Below, piece by piece: positions 45,027-59,400 of a stretch of DNA of 64,000 nt. Where the stretch lies: assembly GCA_914767715.1 (NCBI GenBank), contig OU612068.1, positions 7,874,001 to 7,938,000 of the forward strand, read 5' to 3'. The notes under the pieces are model-generated. The model did no database searches and had not been told where the DNA came from. It saw only the letters and a program-made list of their open reading frames with translations. Origin of the DNA: Membranipora membranacea (lineage: Eukaryota; Bryozoa; Gymnolaemata; Cheilostomatida; Membraniporidae). The translations under genes and the position numbers were made by a program. Position 1 is the stretch's first letter. The number at the start of each line of letters is the position of its first letter.

Positions 45027-47337
45027 ATACTTGGGATAGTCTAACTATGACAGCCATTATTTAACATACTGGCTCATCTTTTATTTACTATTACTTATTA
45101 TACAGTAACAAGTTGCTTCATTTCTTAACCAACTAGCAAATTATCCTACTTGCTTTATAGCTTACAAGCAAAGCCTAGATAATACATACTACCAGCTGTG
45201 CTGTACTTTGAGTTACATTATTGTTATTTTAAATGCTAACTATTAATCTAAGGAATAGTTGATGGATGTTTTATTACCATTAATAGACACTGAAAAACTG
45301 GCATCCCAACAACAAGCTAGACAACCGGCTCTCAATTTGGAAAGCATACATCCTAATTACCAAATATGCTTTCCCCATAAACACTAGCTTAGTATGATCC
45401 ATCATCAACGTGAACTGTCTTTCGATACGTGTCTGCTACATCATTGGATGGTTATAATCCAGCCTGTCGCCTACGGTGTTAGCAGCACCCCTTTTCGTAT
45501 AGTGTCTAACCCAGATATTGAGTATTGACAGAATAAGAAGTCTAGCAGTTACCAAAGGCTATATACTGCTAGTCATGTGACTTACTCTTCCTGGGACCTA
45601 TGAAGCAGTAATCGCTCTCTTTTCTGCTGATGACACCGTACTGATCACACGGATCATAGAGGAGAGCTATAGCTATACATACAGACGTCATACACTTCTA
45701 CAAATATAAACCGGTTAGTTATTAACATACAATTGTATAATTGAGCGTGTTCAATAACCCCCACTTTTGAACATAGCACCATATCACAAAACGATCTACA
45801 ACAACATGAATTCTACGTCTTTGAAATTAATGCCAAAAGACCTGCATACTAACTGATAGATGTTAGAGAGCAAATAGTTGCATGTAGACTAGAAGGATCG
45901 CATGATGACTTAACAAAACGTCATCTTTTTCTTTATAGCTTTGATTTCACTGCTTCAACTGCAAAGATAGGAGGCTAATGCGCTCATTAATAACAATCAG
46001 CATGGTGCAGACCCTCAATACCTCTGTCAAGAGATTCACGAATGGGCCTAGATATCTGAACATGTTACAGTGTCTGCAGTAGCTAGTAGTTTGGCACTAT
46101 AAATGTAACACATGTTATGAACCTGCGTTTTAGTATGATTATTGACAAATGATTGTATGATATTATTGTTAACTAAAGTATTAGAACAGTAGCATGTTTT
46201 GATATTTTCATTTGCCTTCATCAAAAAATAAAACATTGTGAAGCAACAACTAATTTCTTGTATACCCACTTCATTATTTATGTTGCTATCAAATGATTTT
46301 TTGATACTTTGGAAACCTACCACCCTCAATCACGGCTATAACCATAGAATACCTACTGCATTGCATCAAACACCATGCTGTAGCTGCCTAGACTTCGCTT
46401 ATCATAGCTTTGTATTATTGTAAGTATTCTAGTTGTTCGATGCTTGATTGATTATTAAATATCACTGACAACAATACATGTCCTGAAATTCAGTATAAAT
46501 ACTGAGAAGTAATCGTGATCAAAAATAGAAAAAAAAACTCTGTAGGATTGTTCAAAATAAAAAGCTTGAGGTAATTGAGTCTTGATGCACTATGGACCAT
46601 GCACATTTATCTTCATGCTCTGGCAAGTTAGACATTTTGTTAGTATATACCACTGAACTAAATCCTGGAACAGCAGCTCACTCATAGCCTTATAAACAGT
46701 AATCACTTAATTTAGGAATACTTACTTGATTTTATGAACTCCTCAATCCTCTAATGATTTAAGTTTATAGATGTCTATGTGATTTGCTATGTGAAATGCT
46801 ATGTGATTGGCTGTCCCTAGTAGAGGGTGCCAGCTTTACTGTATGACCACGTGACAGTCACCTGACTTAAACCATTACAACAAGATGCATTCTTCCGGAT
46901 ATAATGCAGTCTCTAATAAAATATTCATTGATTTATGGATTTGTCTCATAGTGTTTTATTGTTTTATATTATCAAGACAGGCATAAATAAAAGTTGTTAT
47001 GTTCAAAATAACAACCAAATAAAAGAAAAAGACACTAATTTATACAAATTGTTGCTCACAGAAAATTGATTTTTTTAATAATCAAACATTGCGCAAACTC
47101 CAAAAAGCTACTAGGGACTGAGCTCGATGTCAAATGAAAATTGTGAGAATGTCTATTGGAAAATACAGCTCCCTGATTGGAGAATGGTGAGTTGAAAATG
47201 CTATTCTAAGAATAGTACAATTCAATGGTATATACTAATAAATCTGCAATCACTAGCCATCACTGGATCAGTCAACCTGTGAGCAGTGAGTATAGTATTT
47301 CCCCTAATGATGTACAGTGGGAAATCCCATAGATCAA
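45027..47337. other. Intergenic region between the LRR-Ig gene and receptor copy 2
   Basis: 2.3 kb, AT-rich. I find no exon with sensible splice sites and no domain in the short ORFs. Confidence 0.45.
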
Positions 47338-47366
47338 CCAATCAAAATCGACAATTTTAGACCAAT
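47338..47366 (+). promoter_or_regulatory. Two CCAAT boxes upstream of receptor copy 2
   Basis: CCAAT occurs at 47338-47342 and 47362-47366, each within the string ACCAATCAAAA or close to it, 97-121 bases before the ATG at 47459. No TATA box is evident, so a CCAAT-type promoter is plausible. Confidence 0.4.
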
Positions 47367-47458
47367 CAAAAGCACCTCCAACTCGGTGCTTTAGATAGCG
47401 ATTTTCAGAATCTTATTTTCAATCCTAACTCCTCATTCTGCTTTATTTTGTTACAACA

Positions 47459-50400
47459 ATGGCCAAAACAGTTTTCTTCTTGATAATTCTGGCTCTTTTG
47501 CAAGTCAGCTATGCGGAAGAACCATGCAAGCAAGTTCCAGGTATCCCCTGTGCATGTGAATATGGAGATAGTTTAGTTGATCTTCAAGAACTTCTTCAAC
47601 TGTGAGTAGTAGAGCAGCAGTGTCAAAGATTATAAATACTAAGATATGACACTCCTATCAAACTGCGGTCTTCAGTTGAATAGGCAGGCGGGCACATGGA
47701 AACGAGTGTTACACTTCAATTATGAGCTTTATGATTAGTGGCTTTCAATAGAATTTCAATAGGAAATTCAAAATTTACACAGGTAGCCTGTTTGTTTTTC
47801 ATGAAAATTATGTATTTCCAAATTTCACTGAAACTTCAAATAAAAATATTTTAGATCTAGACATTTCAGGCATCTCAATGATGTAAAAATCAAAATCATG
47901 TGATGATTACTAACAAGTGATTTTGAGTTTTGGGGATTTTTTTTAGCAATCTTTACAAACTTTAAGATGTTTTGACACACAAGACTTACTCAGATAAACA
48001 GTTCTCTTTACATCAAAAACTAGTATTTGCATGTCTTAAAGTAGATCCATGTAAATAAATGTGTTATCTAGTTATTTCAGTCTTCAGGGTGATAAAAAAT
48101 CCAAATGAATTTGACGGCCTCCTAAAGAGTAGTATTGAAATGTGTTAGCAGTGGGTGACTTGGAGAAGCTTTCAGTGTTGTGGCATCAGATCTTGTCCAT
48201 TTGTGCACCACAGTTACTCAGCACATCTAAACATGGACTATCAATATTACTGAATAAGTGCAGTCTATGTCAATGCACGGATCAGTTTCTTTGAAAATGA
48301 ATTCAAATTTTTGAGTATCGAGTTAGTATGGATCTTACTCGAGAGGATATCGTAGGATCTTATTGCAAGATTTGGTAAAAAACTATAAAGTACACTGTAG
48401 GATCAACTAAGTGACATTGGCCTTATCATAGCGTTTGAGGGGAAACATGACTAACGATAGTTTGACTACCAAGGGAAGGTGATAGCCTATAAATGCAACT
48501 GTGGTGATCTTACCACTTACTATTTTGCCAGCGACTAAACGCCTGGTAGGTTAACTATATGATAGCTGAGATTATGGGTGGAGTTTCACTGATGTAGTTG
48601 AGTACTAGAGTATGGACCTGAGTTTTCATGTTATAACGCTAAGCTCAATCTAAAATAAAGGCCCCATCATTCATGCAGATGGTTGGGTAATTTTTGCTTA
48701 GCATATGTATAGAAGAGACATGTCCATATGGCGCTATGAACTGGACACTTTCTGGGCCGTCTCTATAGCCACATTTACCTCTTAAATTGGAGCAAATGTT
48801 CTCAAGTGAATATCTTGATTGAGGTGATTGGTAATAATGATTATTTTCATGGTTCACAAAAAGATTATGTTGGAGGGGGAGGGAGAAAAGAAGGCTGTTT
48901 ATGGGCTGTTTTTATCTAGTTTTCAGCTTGCGAATGACAAATTTCATAAATCTGACACCTTCCTTAGGTCAGCTTAAAATGACTGTTGGTCATAGGAAAC
49001 TTTGTTTGATGTAAGGGCTATCTAGTATTGTGTGTACCTTGTCTTACTCATCTCACAAAGGAATGTTAGCCACTAAATCAAATATATCTGCAAAATCCAT
49101 TGACTGACTACATGAATAAATGCCTAGACTGTGGCCCATATGTTCTGGTAACACATGTAAAAAAAATCAAGAGAATTGCATGAACCATTCTCAGGCAAAT
49201 CTGAAATAAGTAAGGCTATGTCTGCAGAAAGAAATCATTTCTACATTGTAATCTTATATAAACAGAGCAAGCGAGCACAGCATCCTAAAATGACAAACAC
49301 TCGTTTTCACGCTTGAATTGCTGTGGACAGGGAACAGGGGGAGTGTCATGTCATAGTCATTGGCAGTGTTGTTGTGTGGTCGGTGGTGTTGTGTATCATG
49401 AAACATGGCCAGTATTATTTTTGGTCATTTATTAATCTGTAGTAAAATATCAATTGTAACCCAATCAGTTTATGTGAAGCAGTGCAGATGGTATGGTAAT
49501 AAAGGGCATCCCTGATTGTGGTGAACAAACAAATGGAGTGGAGAGCTTTCTTCTATAAGGAAAAAAGTGTGTTAAAATAATTGTGAAATATGAGTAGAAT
49601 AGAACAAATCCCAAACTTTTGGCAATCTCCCTACAAAAACCAGATGTCTAACAGAATGCCAAAATGTTTTACTAAAAAGAGAAGTGGTTGTGTGGATGTA
49701 CCCTTCATGAATGTGGTATTATGGGTACTTGTAGGCCTACATGGTGGTATTATCCATCTGTGGCAATTGTGAAGGTAGCTTCTAACAAACATCCAAAGTT
49801 CATTCTAGGTCTTACCGGTGAGCCAAGGAGTGAAACTGTGATGTGAATATTGATGGATTAATGTCCGAGATAATTAGGATCATAACTACCTGGGTATGCT
49901 AATAGATAGGGGAAGGCAGGGTACGTTGAGCCAGCTTTTACATATTTGATTGTAACATGCAGTTGAATTGTGCAAGATTAACAAAAATTGGCACTGAAAT
50001 TGGTCTTCATGTCTTCCATCAACATGAGTGAGGTCAGAAACCTATTGCAGCAAGAAAAGGAAATATTGCTGCTTCAAAAAAAATCGGGAAGCGGCTCAAC
50101 GTACCCGTAGCACGGGGCACGTTGAGCCGGGGCACGTTGAGCCGGGTCCGCATTTTGTATGGGGCACGTTGAGCCACTCTGTTATGGTCATTTCTTTGCT
50201 GGTCATGACTTTTTAATTCATTGCAATCATAAGAAATAAAGTAAAGCAACCTAATTCATTGCAATAGCGCATTTTTTTCACTCAATTGAACTATAAAATA
50301 TAAGAAGAAAACTTGCACGTGGCAAACTTGATGATACGTGAATGGAAAAGTGAACTCAGAGTAATTGCTTATTACATTAAAGAAACATCAATTCCAATGT

Positions 50401-53400
50401 TTTTGTTTTTGTGTACATATTACCACATATACACTTTCATCATATAACATTCATATACTAAAGGGCATGGCTCAACGTGCCCCAACGTGCATGGCTCAAC
50501 GTGCCCCAACAGCCGATTTTTCACTTTCAATTTGAGTTAAACAAAATCTCTCCATCAAAGATAAGTTGAGCTTAGGTGAAATTGAGACTAAATATGATGT
50601 TATCACATAATAAAAGTTGCAACTTCTCCGTCACGCCTTGTTGGGAATAGATGACATTTCCGTTGATTAGCGCATTATTTACTTTTTATGCTTAAAACAA
50701 TGAAAAACTAAATAATAATCTTCCCTTAGTAGCTATTGTTATTTTTCTTTGCTCAAAAAGGGTGCCTGTGGTCACATGTCCTCTGATGGACGGGAAAACT
50801 TGAAACATAAAATGGTATTCGAAAAAAGTGGGGTGGATCAACGTGCCCCATGCCCCGCCTTCCCCTATGGGATAGTAAATAACCTAGACTGACAAGAAGA
50901 AAAAGAACTAGTTGTGCCTTGTGGAATGAGATGACTCTCTATGTTTATACTATCCTGAAAAGTAAAGGGCCTGAAGCTAGATGAATCTAAAATTGTGGGC
51001 AGCTCAATAATGTATGAAATATGAGACGAGATTATCCAGACCAAGGGCCAAGTAGGAATAAACATATAGACCAATACCGTGTCATTACCCTGAATAGGAG
51101 GAATACAGAGATATTTAGATTGTCTCGTGATGACTTTTTGCGTTTAAAAAAAAGTGGGGTTAAAATCGCAAGTCTGTCTCTGTTCAAAGACTGAGAAATT
51201 TGTCAGACTTCGGCTGTATATTGCCCGTCACTCGTAAATTTGAATGTCATCATCTCCTCACGTATTGTTCCACAAAATAATTCCTTACGTCAGAGTCTGA
51301 AGTTTAGAGAACCTTAGAGAATTTCTTTTTATATGACAATGTTATTGTTTGAACAGTGTAGATAAGTCAAAATAACAGGAGGGGGTTTCAATTAAAATGA
51401 GTAATGTTTGTTGGACCAAATTATCGCTATCCCTTCGCTCACAATCTGCGCTCATTCAGTCTTTAAATTAGGCAAAACAAATTCCCAAATGGTTGATTCA
51501 GAAAGTACTGACTAGCAACACATCAATCAAAGGGTTACACATTATTCTCTGCCCGATTCTTTTATGGTAGATCTCCAGCGTACTCGCCAGACCAGCATAA
51601 ACCAAAGTATGAATACTACTTTACACCATGTGGAACTTTAGCAACGAGTGACTTCGCGGACCCAGACTTGAAAAAAGATTGTAAAGACAATTCGGTGAGT
51701 AGAATCTGATTGGTCGAATGAATGATAACGTTATTGTGAGGCTTCAGGTACCAATAGCAAAAAGTCAACTTTTTGTCAAAGAGTTGTTGACTAGTCATGT
51801 TGTTTAAATGTCTAAATCATGTGATTGAGTGTAAGAAACAAAATGTTTCAGCAGCTGCAATGAATCAGTCATACATTTCACATTGTCATATATTTGATGA
51901 ACTGATGCTGATGACCCATCTAACAGTAACAGATCTGCACTATAAGTACGGATCCTCACGATATATTTGTTTATTATATCCTCAGAGGAGACATGCTTCC
52001 TGTTTGTGTGATATTGATAGATGAAAGGTTAGATAAGTACCATTGTTTCAACTTTCGCTCACTGTACTTATGTATTGTATTGTAAACAAGGTCATCCTAC
52101 TAATATACTAGCATGATTTTGTTTCCAGATGTGTCAGAAGGACATAAAAGAAGTACACTACTATCAACTGACTGGCAATCCTAGCACTTTTCGTTTTGAA
52201 GGTATACCATCGGTTAACAATGATGGAGAGTTTAGAATCGTTTATGAGCCAATAGAACAGGATGGAACATGGAGGTATGTGTACTGCCTTACTCTTCGTT
52301 ATTATGTCATCTACCAGCATGGTGGAGTCTCCCTTTGGTACACTCCATATTTTTGGGCCGCTTATACAATCACCTTCAAACTTTCACGTAATATCCAACA
52401 ATTTCAGAAATTGTGAGTATTCGTGGATGATTGCACAAAGATGTTACATTACGGTCGATACAGAGGATCATTTATTTCACTTCCATTTGCTTGTAGTTGT
52501 TCCCATATGTCCATCTGCCTGTCTTTGCCAACAAGTTTGATCAATTTGTAATAAAAGATAGACCATTTACAGTTCAGCATTCTCTGAAAGTGAACATTCT
52601 TAGTCGCTAGAAAAGTGCCCATTATCAGGATTTATCCGACCCTCCCTGATATCATAGACCAGTATCTTGTCACTAATTGAAGTTGTATTCTTGTTTTAGA
52701 CAAGTTGAAGTATATCTTGATTGCGACGTTGAACCAAACTCAGTGTTCTCATTTAACGCAGAGGAGAAGCAAAATGGCACTAAGGCTTTTCCAGATAGAT
52801 ACGTATGTAGTGATAACATATTATATTGGAATTTTGGGTTGTTTTGATTTCGACTCCTAACTGGGAGCGTTTATTTTAGTGACAAACTTACAGTATCACA
52901 GCATAATAGGGTAGAGGGGGAGCAGCAAGTGCAAATAGTGATTATAATGGTGACGATATCACCTCTTATTCTTGTTATAATAAATCTGTCCTGTTATTCA
53001 CTATAGATACAGATGCTTTCAGATAAAAAAGGATAGTATCAGAGTGTGCTCAACACTCAAATGTATTCCATTTCTGACAATGACAATGTCATATGGCTCA
53101 AGTTCTATATGTTGGACACATTTATATACTAGAACTGATACGATCAGAGACCCCACCGAAAAGACGCATAGCTGTTCAGCTCAGGTGTTCAGATCAATGT
53201 AGTTGAATTAGTTAATTTGTCAGAGTAATGTAAGACATTTGTATCATTGCAAAAGATATGAAATTACGTTGACGTTTGATGACGATTGTAACAACCCCTC
53301 CTCATTCATGCAACCGGGCTTGGGACCGTCTCAGGCTGAGTTTGTTGTTTTTTTGTTGTTTGATTTTTTTTGTATAAAAAGTTATAAAAACGTAGTAAAA

Positions 53401-56400
53401 ATATCGCCTGTGATAGAATCTGAAGATTAATCTAAAAACAGCTTTAAAACCGTATTAGTAGAAAGTAAGTTAAAAAATTCTGAAACTATGTACATTGTCG
53501 CTTTACTGGCGTTGTAAGCGCCGCTCTTCATTTTTCCTTTGGACCATACTTGGCAAGTCAGCCAAGTGTGAAATCCGGTCAAAGGAAATGGTGTCAGAAG
53601 AAGATGCTGTAATGATCTTGCTCTTGAAAGGGCGACGAAAGAAAGCCCCACGCTTGTGTCGCGGTCCCCAATGTCAATGTAAGCCTGCTGCAAGGTGAGA
53701 CCCTGGCATTTATGAATTGTCAGTGCCCAGCTCAATGATAATGGGAAGCCCGTCCTACTCAGAGTGTTAACGCCTGATGTCCAGGTGCGTGTGATTTGAG
53801 TTACTGGAAAGCTACCTGGAACATGAGGGAGGAAAGAAGGGCCGGTATAACTTGGGAAGGTACAAATGACAATGGCTGGTAGTGCAGGTGGCCCTTCATG
53901 GTTGAATATAATGTGGGTGACAGTGCCCACAGTGCCATTGACTAGGCCTTTCTGTACCCAGAGGTTGGAGCGAAGCATAATACTTGCCCCTGCAGCAAGC
54001 GATAGCCAGCGTTCAAGGCCACCAGCATCATCACTTGGGGCGTTTTTGGCTTGGTTCATGTTGTGGGCACTTTCAAAAGTAGCAATAGGGCTGCCAAGTA
54101 GCAGAAGTCTCTCGGCATTGTACTCTGCAACTGACTGGCGCTTTGGAAAGAGTCTTACAGACTGTTGGAAGTTGGCTTCATCAGCCACACCTTGAAAGCG
54201 AGTAGCTAGAAGATCATAATTATTGCGGGTACTGATCCCGTCTCTGAGCCTGAGCAACAAGTCCCTGAACCCATGGTCATTGGCCTGCCTAACACATTCT
54301 GTCAAAAAAAAAACCCTCCGAATGTTTTGGTAGGCCAAATTTCCTAAGACAGTCTTTGGGCTTGCTACATTGGGATAGAAAAGGCGACTTTCACCAACAG
54401 GTGGAAGCTGGCCGAAATCGCCGAACAGTATGAGGCTACAACCACCGAAAACCTGGTCAGATGATTCTGGAAAGGCTTGCTGCAGCCGTTTGTTGATGGC
54501 ATTTAGCATGCTACAGCCAATCATGGAGACTTCGTCTATTATGACGTAACGAGTAGCATGGAACTTGTCTTGAAGTTTTTGCAGTGAGGGACCTCTTAGC
54601 TGTGCAAAGCTGTGTACATTAGGAAACAGTAGGTGAGAATGAAGAGTAGCACCGCCAATATTGACAGCAGCAACACCAGTCGGTGCTAAGAGTGTGACTG
54701 ATTGGCCGAGAAGTTGATGTAGGCAGTGAATGAGGTATGATTTACCTGTACCTGCAGTACCAAGAACGAGCATAGCCAAGGGGTCAGCCTCAGGGTTGAT
54801 AGTATGGGCATGTACATGATCATACACACGTCTCTGTTCAGCATTGAGCTGCTGAGGGTGATAATCTGGGTCATGTAAAATGGCAGGCTGGTTGACTGGA
54901 TCAGCATTCTTAGATTGTACGAGGAAAGAGCGGGATGGTCGGATAAGATGGTGATTAAGTTGAGAATGAATGAGCCAGTCGAAGTTTGCATGTACCTGAG
55001 GAGCTATAATATGTTGGTGAACTGCCTGGTCAGGCTCGTGAAGTTGCATCCATGGCTCTACTTGGACCTGATCATCTTGTGGCACCTCTTCCTGAAGCTC
55101 TATTTGAGCGACTGCCTCTTGTACTCATTTTCGAGCTGCTGGCGATCCCTTACCAAGTGAGGATTAGCAGTAATGAATGCATTGTATGCATCTACAGGAT
55201 TTTCGAAACCAATGGTGATATCTTCCCATTGGCGAAAAGGTTTGTGGAGAATGAGAAACTGCATGCAGTAGTCTGAGTAGGATGGATTGTCAGGGTCCTT
55301 AGGATAGCGAGGAAAGATTTGGAGAATGGCTTTACCCCCTCTGCGCTGAACTAAACTGATATTCTCACCTCTGCGCCTAAAAGTAAAATGGCTGAAGACT
55401 GATAGAAAAGATGAATTGCGTGTTGCGCAGGACGCCTCATATACTGCCTTATAGGGGAGGGGCATTGGCATTGATTTGATCCTGAATGATGTTTGATTCA
55501 ACGTTACACTTTACAAAGTGGCGTGAAGATTTGAATAGAGGCATGTCAGACAGTATATGGATGGCCTGCTGTGCACATATACCATTGCTGCCGATAGTGC
55601 GAAGCAATAGAGCATTTGCTACAGCCTTGAGATTAGCATGAGCAGGCAGCTGGTCTGTTGCTATCGCATTAAGCATGACAGCATAGTCAGTAGTTGCCGG
55701 CTCAGCTTTGGAGGTGTATTTGGCAATATACATGCCAACCTGGGTCATCTGAAATGTGATAAAAATGTCCATGTTAGCACGCCAACATGAAAGACAGTGA
55801 CTGTTAAACTTATTCAGATAGGGATCATTGGTAGCAGGATAGACTTCGAGTTCAATGCGTTGCCCTTGAGCATTGTTGGTGAATACAGCAGTGGTGAACT
55901 GCTTTAGAGGCTTAGGGAAGTTAAACCTGCACTTCTGCTGGCCATCAGGTTGAACCCTTTAACAGTAACCAGGCGTGCATCTGGTGTGTTTCTGGCAGAT
56001 GTTGACTAAGTCCTTGAGGTCATGATCTAAGTCAGGTATATCATCCATCGGCTTTGAACAGGGGTGGACCTGGTGATCCAAATGCCAAAAAAAATTGACC
56101 GGGTTGTCATCAGGTTGCATGGCAGGATTCCAACTGTTGACAAACTTGTCCCAGTAATGTGCGATTTCATTCTCAGTGGCAATCAGTGAGTCAGGGAAGT
56201 TTGAAAGCCACGCAAGACCATGTATATGCAGACTTCCCCTATGTTGCCATTCAATGCGGTACCAGTAATCATCAATCTGAAGATATGGGGAAAGAAACTC
56301 TTGGAAAAATATCTCAAATCGAAGCATAACATATGAATCTACAGTAAGAGGTGAATGTGCTATAGCTTCATGAATGGACCTGTCCTCAACATCAAGAAAC

Positions 56401-59400
56401 CTACGCAAGTCAGGCCATTGGTGATCTGCCACTGAGAATGTAAAGAATACACTGGCATTACCCAATTGGTCTATCATGGACAGAAGGTTCTTTCGCTGCG
56501 CAAACCAATACTGATGAGTTCCACGAATTTGAGAACCGAACCTAAGAATCTGATTTGTGAGAGTCCGCCGGTCATCCTGTAACATTTGCTGTATGTCTTG
56601 GGCAGTGATTTGAGCCTGCTGTGGGTGATTTCTAGCAAAAACAGCACCTGTTTGAAGGGTTTTCCATCTCATCACACTGTTGTAGGCCAAAAATACAAAT
56701 CTAGGATCATTCTGAAATCGATCATCTTCATAGCGTAGCATGTGAATAAAATACTCTTGAGCACTGACTGCAGTGTCTCTAGGGGCCTTGAAGTCAGCTT
56801 GGCCTGTTGGGAATAGACAAGGGAAAGCCTTGGCTATGTACCCTTCTGTAGTAAACTCGTTTATTGGATTGCCTGCTGGCCTAGGTAGATCAATGACCTC
56901 ATTGTTCTCTATAGCTGCCTGTATTGCAGCTCGCTCATTCGGTGCAGGCCGCTGTAGAGGAGCGAAGGTATTAGGTATGATGGGATTTAAAGGTTGGTTA
57001 TGGGGAGGATGAGGATTTTGGTTTTCATTAGCTTGGCGATTATCAGCCTCATCAACAATGTTGATTGGAGGAAGAAGAAGTATATCATTTTCAGGAAGGG
57101 GTCCAGATTATTACGATCGATGTTAATGTGGTGATAATAACGATTGTTATTTTTGAGCCAGGTAAGAGCTGTGAGAACACGATGTCTATTTACAGTGAAA
57201 TATGAAGGAGGTAAGTCTGGATTGGCACCTTGTTTTCGGACCACCAGTATATCAAGCTGGTCGAGGCGTCTTGGTAGATTGGTGATGAATGTATTTACAT
57301 CTTGTGGGACATTTAGGACATGACCACGAAATGCAAATTGACCGCCACGAGGTAGGCGCATGAGTGTCATATTTGGATTTACCTGAGCGATGAGCATCTG
57401 CTCGACTGGTGTGAGCCTGAAAGCTCAGGGACAGAGGGGCCTGGGTTCATGTTATTGATTTCAGAAAACTTGCGCCTCCTAGTCTGAGAACAGCATTTGC
57501 TGCAAGTCATATTCACTCGCACCGTTGTTATAAATGAACCTGGTCGTCAATGTTTTCAAATTGAGGACGGGGGTCTTGAAAAGGCAATGGCCTGACATCA
57601 TCATCAACATCGGCAGCATTGGCAGGGTGAGGGAAGAGATTACGCCTAGCTGCCTGATCAAGCCTTTGACGCTGATAATAATTTCTGCGGGCATATGATG
57701 ATTGGTGCCGCAGGCCCCGTTTATCATATCTAGGCATATTAATTTTAAAATGCTTCCAGGATTATGAAGAGAAACGAAAGGAGGTATGGTGGTTTATATA
57801 AGCAGAAGCTAGGTGACACTCATAGATTATGATGAATACAATGCGTGTAAACTATGAGGCATTGAGTGATAACGTTAAAATGATGAAAACAATAAGTAAA
57901 ATATAGCAGTGCCTGTGGTAAATGAAGAGCGAAGTGAAGATGTAATATAGTGCTGGCAAATTAGAGTATGACAGAGAATTGCCTGGTCCTTTTCAAGACT
58001 CTCTGATGATATAATTGGAAAAGTGTACTCCCAACTGATTGTTTGCTTATAATCTAAATTGTTGTTTTGTCCTATGGTTCTACTCAGATGTTCAATAATA
58101 GAGATTAGCAGTGTACAGTTTTAATGTGACAAACGCCACTTTTATCTGAGTTTCAAACCCTATGAGATCTGAGAATTAAAATGTTGATAGCTGCTTTCCA
58201 AAAAAAAGTGCAGCAAACCTGAGAGATTCAAACCCACAGCTTACTATGCAGCTTAATAGGTCATTATTACTGAGACATGATAACAGAGCTAAAAGTCTGT
58301 CACGATGAAGTGCTGCCTGGTAAATAAAAAAAAAGGTTTGCAGCAAGCTTCTAGCTTTCAGATCTGATACAACAATGTTTATAGTACTGAGATAAAGCGC
58401 TGCCTGGTAAATAAATACAAAATATTTTGGCAAGCTTCTAACGATGAGATCTGAGATAACAATTAGTGTCCACTGCTGCTTTCCAAAAAATAGAGCAGCA
58501 AACCTGATGAGGGACAAAACGGGAGGAAGGTGGTTTATATAAGCCGAAACTATAGGTGACACTCATAGAGTATGATAAATACAATGCGTATAAACTATGA
58601 GGCATAGAGTGATAATGATGCGATAAAAAAAATGAGTAAAATATAGCAGTGCCTGTGGTAAATGATAAGCAAAGTGAAAATGTAATATAGTGCTGGCAAA
58701 TTAGAGTATGATAGAGAATTGCCTGGTCCTTTTCAAGACTCTCTGATGTTATAATTGGAAAAGTGTACTCCCAACTGATTGTTTGCTTATAATCTAAATT
58801 GTTGTTTTGTCCTATGGTTCTACTCTGATGTTCAATAATAGAGATTAGCAGTGTACAGTTTTAATGTGACAAACGCCACTTATAACTGAGTTTCAAACCC
58901 TATGAGATCTGAAAATTAAAATGTTGATAGCTGCTTTCCAAAAAAAAAGTGCAGCAAACCTGAGAGATTCAATCCCACAGCTTACTATGCAGCTTAATAG
59001 CTCATGCTTACTGAGACATGATAACAGAGCTAAAAGTCTGTCATGATAAGTGCTGCCTGATAAATAAAAAAAAAGGTTTGCGGCAAGCTTCTAGCTTTGA
59101 GATCTGATACAACAATGTTTATAGTACTGAGATAAAGCGCTGCCTGGTAAATAAATACAAAATATTTTGGCAAGCTTCTAACGATGATATCTGAGAAAAC
59201 AATTAGTGTCCACTGCTGTTTTCCAAAAAATAGAGCAGCAAACCTGATGAGGGACAAAACGGGAAGAAGGTGGTTTATATAAGCCGAAACTAGGTGACAC
59301 TCATAGATTACAATGCGTATTAACTATGAGGCACAGAGTGATAATGATGCGATAAAAAAAATGAGTAAAATATAGCAGTGCCTGTGGTAAATGATAAGCA